DNA of 64,000 bases from contig NZ_VLKC01000002.1 of assembly GCF_007830295.1 (NCBI RefSeq), positions 1,672,513 to 1,736,512 on the forward strand. The letters run 5' to 3'. Origin of the DNA: Sporomusa sp. KB1 (GTDB taxonomy: Bacteria > Bacillota > Negativicutes > Sporomusales > Sporomusaceae). Below, piece by piece: positions 39,604 through 47,483 of this stretch. The notes beneath the pieces are model-generated. The model was not told where the DNA came from and did no database searches. It saw only the letters and a list, made by a program, of their open reading frames with translations. Made by a program: the position numbers and the translations under genes. Positions within the stretch are counted from its first letter, which is position 1; the number at the start of each line of letters is the position of its first letter.

Positions 39604-40587
39604 TTATCTATTTACTATATTTACCGGTGGTTGACCGTTTATGACTCGCGCAATGTTTTCCAGACTAGCCTGCAGCATCTTGCGCATTGCCCCGACGGTA
39701 ACTCCCGCAATATGCGGTGTCACAATCAACCGCGCCCTAGCCGCAGGTGAAAGATTCAGCAATGGGTTTTCCGATTCTGGCGGCTCCGGCGTAAAGACGT
39801 CAATTGCCGCACCACCAATACGGCCGGTTTCCAGCATCTGCGCCAAGGCCGTCTGATTAACTATTTCACCTCGCGCCGTATTAATCAGAAAACTACCGGG
39901 CGACATTAGTTCCAGTTGCCGTTGGCCGATGAGACCGCGCGTAGTATCATTGAGCGGCACATGCAGGCTTACAATATCACTGTCCGCCAGCAATGCCGCC
40001 AGAGATTTATAACTTACCTGCAATTGAGCTTCTGTTTCCGGCAGTTGCCGCCTGCCATCGTAGTAACTGACTGAGGCTCCCAAACTATGTAAGATTCTCG
40101 CTACATGCTGGCCAATTGACCCTAACCCGACTAGCCCAATCTTGCTGTCTTCTATTTCATTTAGTCCCTGCTTAAATAGAATTTTGCGGATCTCTCCGTA
40201 CCTGCCAGCTTTTATTTCCCAATCTGCCACAAGGATCTGCCGTTGGAGCGCAATCATGAGACCAATGGTGAATTCGGCCACTGATTTGGCATTTTGCCCA
40301 GGAACATTGGCTACCGGTATTTTTAACGTTGCTGCCGTTTGCGTGTCTATACGGTCAAACCCTGCTCCTACGCTTTGAATCAATTTGATATGCGTAATGT
40401 TTCGCAGGACGTTGGCGTTAATTTCGGGAGTACTCGCCGGCACCAACAGGTAATCCGCTTCCTTGCAGGCTAGAATCAATTCTTTCTCTGTTGACGGATT
40501 GATAAACCGAATATCCCAGTCTTCAGGAACTATAACCTGCGACGCATCAAACCGCCACTTTGGCATGGCACTTATTACGATAGACAT
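39604..40587 (-). CDS. D-2-hydroxyacid dehydrogenase, second copy
   Basis: A 327-aa protein with GGGGGGAGG before the ATG. NAD-binding loop GLVGLGSIGQHVARILHSLG; catalytic residues in NTARGEIVNQTAL, FTPEPPESENPL and VTPHIAGVT. Only distantly like its neighbour at 38468, so probably a different substrate. It lies 14 bp downstream of the aminotransferase, consistent with amino acid to keto acid to hydroxy acid conversion. Confidence 0.92.
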   Translation of the reverse strand: MSIVISAMPKWRFDASQVIVPEDWDIRFINPSTEKELILACKEADYLLVPASTPEINANVLRNITHIKLIQSVGAGFDRIDTQTAATLKIPVANVPGQNAKSVAEFTIGLMIALQRQILVADWEIKAGRYGEIRKILFKQGLNEIEDSKIGLVGLGSIGQHVARILHSLGASVSYYDGRRQLPETEAQLQVSYKSLAALLADSDIVSLHVPLNDTTRGLIGQRQLELMSPGSFLINTARGEIVNQTALAQMLETGRIGGAAIDVFTPEPPESENPLLNLSPAARARLIVTPHIAGVTVGAMRKMLQASLENIARVINGQPPVNIVNR

Positions 40588-40601
40588 ATTCCTCCCCCCA
40601 A

Positions 40602-41792
40602 CTATTGTTTTTGCGCCAACACTTTCATCGCCGTCGCAATACGTTCCAGCCCTTCACGACAATCTTCATACGACACTGCGTAGGATAGGCGAAAATGCCC
40701 GTTACCGCTTACACCGAAAGCTAAACCATCAACCACCGCAACACCCGCTTTGTCCAATAAGTAGTCAGCGACCTGAGCCGAAGTGGTGTTGGGCAGAGTA
40801 ATGCGGGGAAAAACATAAAATGCTCCTTTGGGCATTCCATCCAATTCAATTCCAGGGATTTGTCGGACCATTTCTATTACCAGTTGACGCCGGCGGGCAA
40901 ATTCTGCTGCCATAGCACGGACGCAGTCTTGCGAACTGGTTAGTCCTGCCACCGCTCCATGCTGAGCGAAAGTACAAAGTGACAGCATAATATTCTGTTG
41001 TAGCCGGATAGCTGCGCCAATGATCGGCTCAACCGCAGCAATATAGCCGATGCGCCAGCCTGTCATTGCATAGGTTTTGGAAAGCGAACCACATAGTATG
41101 GTTCGTTCTCGCATTCCCGGAAACGCAGCGGGTGATAGTCGGCATCCCTCGTAGATCAAATGGTCATAGGCGTCATCGCTGATTAGCCACAGATCATGCT
41201 CGCAGGCAAAGGCAGCTACTGTTTTTAGTTGTTCTTCCGACCAAACACCACCTGTAGGATTATGAGGCGAATTCACTACAATCGCCTTAGTCCTGGGAGA
41301 TAGCGCCTTTTTAACAGCCTCCCAATCGTAACCGTAGTTTTGACTTGGCTGCAGTCCAATTTTAACGGGGACACCACCAGCCAGGCCCACTGCCAAAGGA
41401 AATGGGCCAAAACATGGATCAGGAAGAATTACTTCATCCCCCTCATTAAGAATGCTCAAAAAGCTTACATACAACGCCTCTTGCCCCCCAGCTGTCATTA
41501 TGATTTCGGTATCCGGGTTGTAATTCAGGTTTTTATCGGCTTTAAGCCTTTGGGCAAGGGCTTCCCGCAATGCTGGGATTCCACCGTTCGGCGCATAGTG
41601 AACCAAACCTTTATCTAACGCCTGTTTCGCAGCCTCCTTGATGTGAACCGGAGTATCAAAATCGGGGCGCCCTATTTCAAAATGAATCACCTTTTTACCT
41701 TGTGCTTCTAGCTGATTGGCTTTTTCAAAGACTTTACGAATTCCTGCGAAAGCAATCGGGTCCAGTCTCTTTGCCACTGCTATATTTCCCAC
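40602..41792 (-). CDS. Class I/II PLP-dependent aminotransferase
   Basis: About 396 aa from the GTG at 41792 (AAGGGAGG 7 nt upstream). Fold-type I features: GRPDFDTPVHIKEAA, the PLP loop AGGQEAL, NSPHNPTGGVWSEEQL, DDAYDHLIYEG, and the PLP lysine in SLSKTYAMTGWRIGY. Most like aspartate/aromatic/valine-pyruvate subgroup enzymes. Supplies 2-keto acids for the two dehydrogenases downstream (inference). Confidence 0.93.
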   Translation of the reverse strand: MGNIAVAKRLDPIAFAGIRKVFEKANQLEAQGKKVIHFEIGRPDFDTPVHIKEAAKQALDKGLVHYAPNGGIPALREALAQRLKADKNLNYNPDTEIIMTAGGQEALYVSFLSILNEGDEVILPDPCFGPFPLAVGLAGGVPVKIGLQPSQNYGYDWEAVKKALSPRTKAIVVNSPHNPTGGVWSEEQLKTVAAFACEHDLWLISDDAYDHLIYEGCRLSPAAFPGMRERTILCGSLSKTYAMTGWRIGYIAAVEPIIGAAIRLQQNIMLSLCTFAQHGAVAGLTSSQDCVRAMAAEFARRRQLVIEMVRQIPGIELDGMPKGAFYVFPRITLPNTTSAQVADYLLDKAGVAVVDGLAFGVSGNGHFRLSYAVSYEDCREGLERIATAMKVLAQKQ

Positions 41793-41844
41793 AGACAGGC
41801 CTCCCTTCATAACTTTAGTTGTTTACATGCTCAAAAAGGTGAGC

Positions 41845-43146
41845 CTAGTCGAACCGCTTTGCAAAAATTCCACGCATATTGGTCTGAATAACTTTTTTCT
41901 TAATTTCTTCAACGTTCGTGCTATAAAGATTCTTATTTTTCATACGTTCAAAATATACCGAACCAGAGAAGGTGTACTTCTTCGTTAGTCCTGCCTTTGT
42001 CTTCATCTTTTCATTTACATAAGCAATAGCGTCGCCGCAAGCTAATTCTGGTGAAATTTGGATTGGTTCAAGCCCCAACACAAGTCGGGCCGCGTTATGG
42101 CCCGCGAGTGTTCCGGTTACAATCGCCTCGGTATGCCCGACAAGTAATCCGGCTTTTTCGCCAGCGCAAAAAACATTTTTCAGACTTTGTACCTGCAAAG
42201 CATTGTCTCGGGGTAGCATACCGAAATAACGCATAGAGTTGCCGATGCCGCCAGCATATGGATCTTCAAATCGGGCATTAGCACAACCAGGTATTTGGCG
42301 CAGCAACTCGAGGGGGTAATAGGCCGACATGAGCTTGGCATGACCAGTATCTAATAGAACAATGTTCTCCGCAAATTCCTTTAGTGCATACTGTTGGCAT
42401 GCCTTTTGCCCAAGAGATTCCATGCTTTTTTGCAAATGCGGCGGAACCGCAATAACACAAACGCCAGTTCTTTCGAGTTCTTCCCTGACTTCGGGAGCAA
42501 GAGAATCCTTGTGAAGTTTACATGATCCACTCATTGCGCCCAAAGTACCATCAGCTTTTTCGCCGATAATTTCCTTTACGCCAGCCTTCGCAGCAATACT
42601 GAAACGTGGCCCAAAGGTTGGGCAACGATAAATACACATGGCACAGCCATTGCCATACTTCATGCAATTACCTTGGGGACCGGCCGTACCAGATGCATCA
42701 ACAAATCCATCACCATAAGCTTCAATTTCTTCATCCTTATGCAGTACCCCGGCAATAACTTTGATAATTTTGCCATCTTCGACGATAACATCATTGATGC
42801 GAGCCATTAAATGAATTTTTACCCCAGCCGCCAGCAAGGCTCTACGAACCGCCGGTTCAATGGTTGATACATCATATAAGCTAGCATGCTTATGCCCTGG
42901 AAACTCAATATTCTTATGACGTGCGCATGCATCGCAGATTTCAAATAACTCCCCGCCACCCATCGCAATCATTTCCTCCGTAGCAGTAAAGCGACCATTA
43001 TTACGCATAATTCCGCCAACTAATCCGGTGCCAAGCAACATATCTGCCCGTTCAAATAGTTCTACCTCACAACCAGTATTTCGCGCTGCTAACGCAGCAG
43101 CAGAACCGGCCCATCCTCCACCGACAATTACTACTTTCTTCATCAT
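41845..43146 (-). CDS. FAD-dependent oxidoreductase, GidA/TrmFO-like fold
   Basis: A 433-aa protein. Dinucleotide-binding VVIVGGGWAGSAAALAARNTGCEVELFERAD at the N-terminus; a Cys-rich loop CMKYGNGCAMCIYRCPTFGPR in the middle (possible metal or cluster site); and a C-terminal FAD motif NVFCAGEKAGLLVGHTEAIVTGTLAG. Not the tRNA-modifying TrmFO/MnmG itself, since its substrate regions differ. It sits upstream of the aminotransferase in the same direction; substrate unknown. SD GAGGAGG. Confidence 0.85.
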   Translation of the reverse strand: MMKKVVIVGGGWAGSAAALAARNTGCEVELFERADMLLGTGLVGGIMRNNGRFTATEEMIAMGGGELFEICDACARHKNIEFPGHKHASLYDVSTIEPAVRRALLAAGVKIHLMARINDVIVEDGKIIKVIAGVLHKDEEIEAYGDGFVDASGTAGPQGNCMKYGNGCAMCIYRCPTFGPRFSIAAKAGVKEIIGEKADGTLGAMSGSCKLHKDSLAPEVREELERTGVCVIAVPPHLQKSMESLGQKACQQYALKEFAENIVLLDTGHAKLMSAYYPLELLRQIPGCANARFEDPYAGGIGNSMRYFGMLPRDNALQVQSLKNVFCAGEKAGLLVGHTEAIVTGTLAGHNAARLVLGLEPIQISPELACGDAIAYVNEKMKTKAGLTKKYTFSGSVYFERMKNKNLYSTNVEEIKKKVIQTNMRGIFAKRFD

Positions 43147-43183
43147 ATCTGCACCTCCTCATGTTCACCTACTATATAAACTA

Positions 43184-43279
43184 CTATAATTCTTTGGTAT
43201 TAATCATCTCAATGCCAAGAACTTTTTTCGCTCCTTCTGAAGCTTTGACTCTCATTCTAGCTGCATCCCGCGCGTCCAA
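43184..43279 (-). CDS. Possible 31-aa small protein upstream of the FAD oxidoreductase
   Basis: TTG with AAGGAG 5 nt upstream; encodes DARDAARMRVKASEGAKK then VLGIEMINTKEL. Amphipathic helix. Could be a small subunit or the remnant of a longer gene. Weak but has a good SD. Confidence 0.35.
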   Translation of the reverse strand: MDARDAARMRVKASEGAKKVLGIEMINTKEL

Positions 43280-43408
43280 GTCTACTCCTTATAACAATGG
43301 CGATTCAGTAAAAATATGCTATGCAACTGGCACTTCACAACACTGCGAGAACCAAATTAGCGGGGGTGACATATTTATATAAGGAAATCTTAGGAGGTGT
43401 AGTTAACA

Positions 43409-43846
43409 ATGAAGTGTTACTTTGATTGGAACACTCAGAAGGAGATCAAGGTAGTCCCCGGTAATTATTTTGAAAATATTGCATTGGCAGGGGATACGCT
43501 GTGCCCAGATACGGCTGGTCGTGACGAATTTTTATTAGCTGGTGTTATCCCGCCTGCTAAGCGCCTCGCAGGGTCTGGACGCAGCAACCGCTATAGCTTT
43601 GCAGATATATTAGGTGCAATTGAAGCTGCACCGTCTATTGGAATCATTCTTCCCAATGATCTATCTGAAATATCATTCTTAATTAATACTGATATTATAC
43701 TTGACCCCGGTCTCTTGGCTGCTAGTTTAAGCTTAGACATAGCCACAGTAAGTGGAATGACAACACGTATTCCCCTTAACCGGTCTGATGTACGAATTGA
43801 CTGGCAGTCACGGGGAACATTTGTGGTAACAGTCCCCATAATGTAA
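43409..43846 (+). CDS. Unknown protein, 145 aa, inserted head-on in the minus-strand cluster
   Basis: ATG with AGGAGGTG upstream. Alternating hydrophobic residues suggest an alpha/beta fold (ISFLINTDIILDPGLLAASLSLDIATV); the C-terminus VRIDWQSRGTFVVTVPIM is beta. No signal peptide, no membrane span, no known motif. It is the only plus-strand gene between 38.4 and 46.4 kb. It separates the MFS gene from the FAD gene, so those are likely two transcripts. Confidence 0.7.
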   Translation: MKCYFDWNTQKEIKVVPGNYFENIALAGDTLCPDTAGRDEFLLAGVIPPAKRLAGSGRSNRYSFADILGAIEAAPSIGIILPNDLSEISFLINTDIILDPGLLAASLSLDIATVSGMTTRIPLNRSDVRIDWQSRGTFVVTVPIM

Positions 43847-43862
43847 ACAGCATCAGACTAAG

Positions 43863-45257
43863 CTAGCTTTTTGTATTATCCAAAGCAAAACTTTTCGTGG
43901 CCGCAGGCGCCTGAGCGTTAATAAGCTGCCTCTCAGTCAATTCATCCAACGATTTATTCATAGTTTCTTTTCCCAAGAATATAATGTCTAACGCAATGAT
44001 CGCCAACACAACGGTAAACATGGTAAATACAATGCCGTACTGATCCGAGCCTGTCATCAGAGCTCCAACAGCAATTGGGGCAACAATGCCGCCGATCCGC
44101 CCGCAGGCGGCGGCCCAGCCTACGCCAGCAGCTCTTGCATGGGTAGGATATTGCTCTGTAGAATAAGCGTGAGTTATTCCCCATGCACCTAAGTTGCAAA
44201 AAGACATGACGCAACCCCACAGCACAATGTCTTCAGCAGACTTGGCACTGCCAAACATATAAGCAGACAAAGCACAGACGACCAACAAGGATCCCATAGT
44301 CGCTTTGCGCCCAATCTTGTCCACAAAATAGGCCGCGGCGAAATAACCGGGGATTTGGGCCAGAGTCATATACAACAGAAATTCAAATGAACGAATGAGA
44401 GTATGCCCGCTTTTCACTAATAGCGAGGGTAGCCATGTGAAAATACCATAATAGGAATACACCATACCAAACCATAAAACCCATAGGCAAATGGTACGAC
44501 GGATATAGAGCGAAGACCATAGATCGGTAAAGTTGAATTTTTGTGTGTTCGCACTTAGCATTTCGTCACCACGCGGTTGCTCACCTACCGGAACACCCAA
44601 TTCCTGCTCGATTTTGGAAACCAGTACGTGGGCTTCCATATGTCGCCCTCTACTTACAAGGTACATGGCCGACTCAGGTAATATTCGCCACACATAAACA
44701 ACGATGAGTGCTGGTAGCGCCCCGATATAGAAAGCAAGTTGCCAACCGTATTTGGGGATGATCAGATAGGCAATCAAAGCGGCCAGTAGCCAGCCAATTG
44801 CCCAACTGCTATTTTGCAGCACCAACATTTTTCCCCGGTGCCTTACAGGAGCATACTCACTCATCAGCGCGTTCGCCACTGGTGGCTGTCCACCAATTCC
44901 TGCACCTACTAAGAAACGAAAGGCCAGTAATGATTCGTAGTTCCACGCTAGACCGCACAATCCAGTACCTACAGCATAGATTCCCAACGTTGCGACAAAA
45001 ATCTTTTTTCGTCCTACCCGGTCCGCTAACGTGCCGGACAGAATAGCGCCAACCGCCATACCCACTAGGCCAGCGCTGCTGATATACCCAATTTGGGCTG
45101 GGGATAAGCTCCATGCCTCGATCATTTTCGCTAAAACGAAGGCAATAAGTCCCGTGTCTAGCGCTTCGAATGCAATGCCTGACCCCATTAATGCCAGAAG
45201 CCGATAGTGAAAACTACCCAGAGGTAGCTTACCCAAACGATCAGTTATAGTTGCCAT
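43863..45257 (-). CDS. MFS transporter (sugar/aromatic-acid porter type)
   Basis: A 464-aa protein with 12 membrane segments. Loop motifs GTLADRVGRKKIF (after TM2) and DKIGRKATMGSLL (after TM8) are major-facilitator signatures, and the N-terminal DTGLIAFVLAKM resembles acidic-substrate porters such as NiaP/AAHS. Likely proton-coupled uptake of an organic acid used by the neighbouring enzymes (inference). SD GGAGG. Confidence 0.92.
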   Translation of the reverse strand: MATITDRLGKLPLGSFHYRLLALMGSGIAFEALDTGLIAFVLAKMIEAWSLSPAQIGYISSAGLVGMAVGAILSGTLADRVGRKKIFVATLGIYAVGTGLCGLAWNYESLLAFRFLVGAGIGGQPPVANALMSEYAPVRHRGKMLVLQNSSWAIGWLLAALIAYLIIPKYGWQLAFYIGALPALIVVYVWRILPESAMYLVSRGRHMEAHVLVSKIEQELGVPVGEQPRGDEMLSANTQKFNFTDLWSSLYIRRTICLWVLWFGMVYSYYGIFTWLPSLLVKSGHTLIRSFEFLLYMTLAQIPGYFAAAYFVDKIGRKATMGSLLVVCALSAYMFGSAKSAEDIVLWGCVMSFCNLGAWGITHAYSTEQYPTHARAAGVGWAAACGRIGGIVAPIAVGALMTGSDQYGIVFTMFTVVLAIIALDIIFLGKETMNKSLDELTERQLINAQAPAATKSFALDNTKS

Positions 45258-45315
45258 TGTCTTGTCCTCCTACACTTTATATTTGCTATAAATCTATAAT
45301 TGGGTTATGACAGGC

Positions 45316-46359
45316 TCACCTTATGCCATTCTGTTCGTTACCTCCTTCCTTGTTTATCAAATATTCGCTGGCAATATAATCCGCATAATTTCGGATAGCG
45401 GTGGTACCGACCTTATTTAACGGGGTAGAAGTAATCCGCTCGCGAAAGAGGACTACCTCCACTTCCGGTAGTATTTTTTGCAAAGCAATGGCCAGCGGCA
45501 ACCCATTTTCCAAAATTTCCATGGCATGACAATTGCCAACAATGAAATTAAGACCAAGCTCTTCTGCCTTTTTCACTAGCTCACTCTCTTTCCCAACCCG
45601 ACTTATCGACGCGATAACAGTATCTGCTTCCGGATGCTCTCGTTTTGCCATTTCAAGATGTTGTGCCGTGAAACCAGTATGTGGGAAGATATGAAGAATT
45701 GTTCCAACTTTATTTTCTCGTGTGCCGACAAGCAGTTTGCCTCCTGTGGCCACATTAGTTTCACAAATGTCATGACAATTTCGCACATTTTTTTCTGTTA
45801 ACAACATTTTTTGTTCTTCCTGCATACCCATAAATTCATTAAGTCGATCCAAAATAGCCCCGATCGTTGGTATATCCTTCAGGGCTTTGCCAACATACAG
45901 GATATTGCCTGGAATATTACCATAAGCAATATCGACACGGAAAGACTTGTGACCGTGGATATAAGCAATGCCCGGATGTAAACCGTGGAAAGCCTCATGC
46001 AATTCAAAAACCGATAGCCCATACAGGTTTAAATATCCTCTAATCGTAACGCCACCGGAATTAGCAGCCTCTACCACTGGATGATGGGCAATAATCGCAT
46101 CAACACCGGTGGCACCTGCTAACTCAATATTACACTCTGTAAGTGTCATGGTTACAGCGATCTTCTTTACATTTGCTTCTAAGTTCCCACAAATAAGACC
46201 AGGCATTTCCATGCATTCTTTACCAGGAATATTAGATGACTTCATAATCACAAATTTATTATTGCCACTGAATATATCATCTAGATTCCTGACACATCTG
46301 CCGCCAGTTATTTTGTCTAATGCATTTAAAACATCTTTTACTTTAATAATCTCATCCAA
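45316..46359 (-). CDS. NIF3/DUF34-family metal-binding protein
   Basis: A 347-aa protein from a TTG start with AAGGAGG upstream. The NIF3 motif AGATGVDAIIAHHPVVEAANSGG carries the di-metal His pair. A second ligand region is HAFHGLHPGIAYIHGHKSF-like (EAFHGLHP...HGHKS), and a C-terminal region has GNCHAMEILENG. NIF3 proteins are widespread with no settled function. It lies upstream of the MFS gene on the same strand with 58 bp between them. Confidence 0.8.
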   Translation of the reverse strand: MDEIIKVKDVLNALDKITGGRCVRNLDDIFSGNNKFVIMKSSNIPGKECMEMPGLICGNLEANVKKIAVTMTLTECNIELAGATGVDAIIAHHPVVEAANSGGVTIRGYLNLYGLSVFELHEAFHGLHPGIAYIHGHKSFRVDIAYGNIPGNILYVGKALKDIPTIGAILDRLNEFMGMQEEQKMLLTEKNVRNCHDICETNVATGGKLLVGTRENKVGTILHIFPHTGFTAQHLEMAKREHPEADTVIASISRVGKESELVKKAEELGLNFIVGNCHAMEILENGLPLAIALQKILPEVEVVLFRERITSTPLNKVGTTAIRNYADYIASEYLINKEGGNEQNGIR

Positions 46360-46460
46360 GATAATTACCTCCTTGACCGGTGAACAAATTGTGTTTCAGC
46401 TATACCTATTACTTGTCTGCGTTTACAAGGCTTATACTTGTCCCAATAAATAAAACCTCC

Positions 46461-46545
46461 TAAAAAAACAAAGCTACCGCTAAGTCATGTTACATGTGTA
46501 CGCTTGTTCTACGTACCCATCAACATTCCAAAAAGCGGTAGCTTT
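46461..46545 (-). terminator. Long-loop terminator or attenuator ahead of the NIF3-family gene
   Basis: AAAGCTACCGC/GCGGTAGCTTT stem closing a 63-nt insert that holds smaller stems (GTACG/CGTAC, CATG/CATG), followed by GTTTTTTT on the minus strand. It could end the upstream 117-aa gene or act as a leader switch for the NIF3 operon. Confidence 0.65.
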
Positions 46546-46642
46546 CGGCTCTCTTTTGAGTTCCTACGACCCACCTATAACATTCTATTCGATCATCCAA
46601 ACTGTGGAAATTACATAATAATTAGTATGTTCCTTCTCGATC

Positions 46643-46996
46643 CTAGGTTTTTATTAAAGCATCCTTAAGCAAAATAAACGTCACTGCCAGTTCATAATCG
46701 GGAGCATAATCTTTTAGAACGCAGACCACTGGCAACCCTATTTGATCTATAACCTCTTCCTTGAGGCGGCGTTTATACTCGTCTAATATTGCAACATCTG
46801 CTAAACGTGAGGACATTCGATCGCTTTGGTCAAGTGCGGCTAGCGCTGGAACGCGCTTATGATCTGCTGTAATAATAATCTTGTTTTCTACAATTGTTAC
46901 CCGTTGTTTTCGCAAACCTGTTCCAAACAGTGAGAGATTTACATTGTTATTGACTCGTGCAATTTCTTGCTTTAAGTCTGCAGCTGGTATTTTCAC
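46643..46996 (-). CDS. DUF2294-like (Na-translocating decarboxylase domain) protein
   Basis: About 117 aa from a GTG at 46996 (GGAG upstream). Pattern: helix LKQEIARVNNNVNL, strand RVTIVENKIIITADHK, long helix MSSRLADVAILDEYKRRLKEEVIDQIGLPV, strands VCVLKDYAPDYELAVTFILL. This matches the DUF2294 layout but with modest identity by eye. Function unknown. Confidence 0.55.
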   Translation of the reverse strand: MKIPAADLKQEIARVNNNVNLSLFGTGLRKQRVTIVENKIIITADHKRVPALAALDQSDRMSSRLADVAILDEYKRRLKEEVIDQIGLPVVCVLKDYAPDYELAVTFILLKDALIKT

Positions 46997-47087
46997 AGTA
47001 AATCGCTCCAATTCATTGAGATATCAGCACAATCTCAATTCTCTGTCCGGATTTTATAATTAGAAAACAAGTTAGCTTATAAAAAAA

Positions 47088-47131
47088 GACTTAGTCGTTC
47101 AATCCAGGGAAAGTTAACCTTTCCATCTGGA
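47088..47131. repeat. Dispersed two-hairpin element, copy 4 (second hairpin only)
   Basis: GACTTAGTCGTTCAATCCAG then GGAAAG-TTAAC-CTTTCC-ATCTGGA. Compared with copy 1, the part from the first loop to AGAAGCC is deleted. It abuts the T-run of the next terminator. Confidence 0.85.
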
Positions 47132-47132
47132 C

Positions 47133-47168
47133 GAAAAAAGACCTCCCGAGCAAAGGCTCTGGAGGTCT
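47133..47168 (-). terminator. Terminator of the Spo0E-like gene
   Basis: AGACCTCC/GGAGGTCT stem followed by T6 on the minus strand. Confidence 0.88.
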
Positions 47169-47233
47169 GCATTGACCAAAAATATTAATTATATCTTATT
47201 TTAACACGTAGTTGCTTTTTTATCAAGGGTCAA

Positions 47234-47395
47234 TTATCGACGATTGATTAAATCATTATATTCCTGCATCTTATTCCTGAATGCTTGAATTGCCCGAATC
47301 GCATCAGGTGAGTTAGTACCTTTTTTACCAATAGTCTCATGAAGTATGCCTTGTAACTGTTCAACTTCTTTCCACAACTCTTTGGGATCAGACAT
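47234..47395 (-). CDS. Spo0E-like sporulation regulatory protein, 53 aa
   Basis: MSDPKELWKEVEQLQGILHE, then TIGKKGTNSPDAIRAIQAFRNKMQEYNDLI: two helices linked by a short loop, as in Spo0E phosphatases that dephosphorylate Spo0A~P. The SQELD motif is replaced by IQAFRN, so activity is uncertain. Weak SD (GGTG). Confidence 0.65.
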   Translation of the reverse strand: MSDPKELWKEVEQLQGILHETIGKKGTNSPDAIRAIQAFRNKMQEYNDLINRR

Positions 47396-47483
47396 AGCTT
47401 ACACCAGCTTTCTAAATCACTATGTTTATTATAACACAGAACAATTGTTTGGTACATAAATTATTCCTTTTTGAGTTAGACTT

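Noticed and set aside
9067..47131. CRISPR array or CRISPR-like repeats
   Set aside because: The repeats are dispersed over 38 kb, not regularly spaced, and no cas genes are present.
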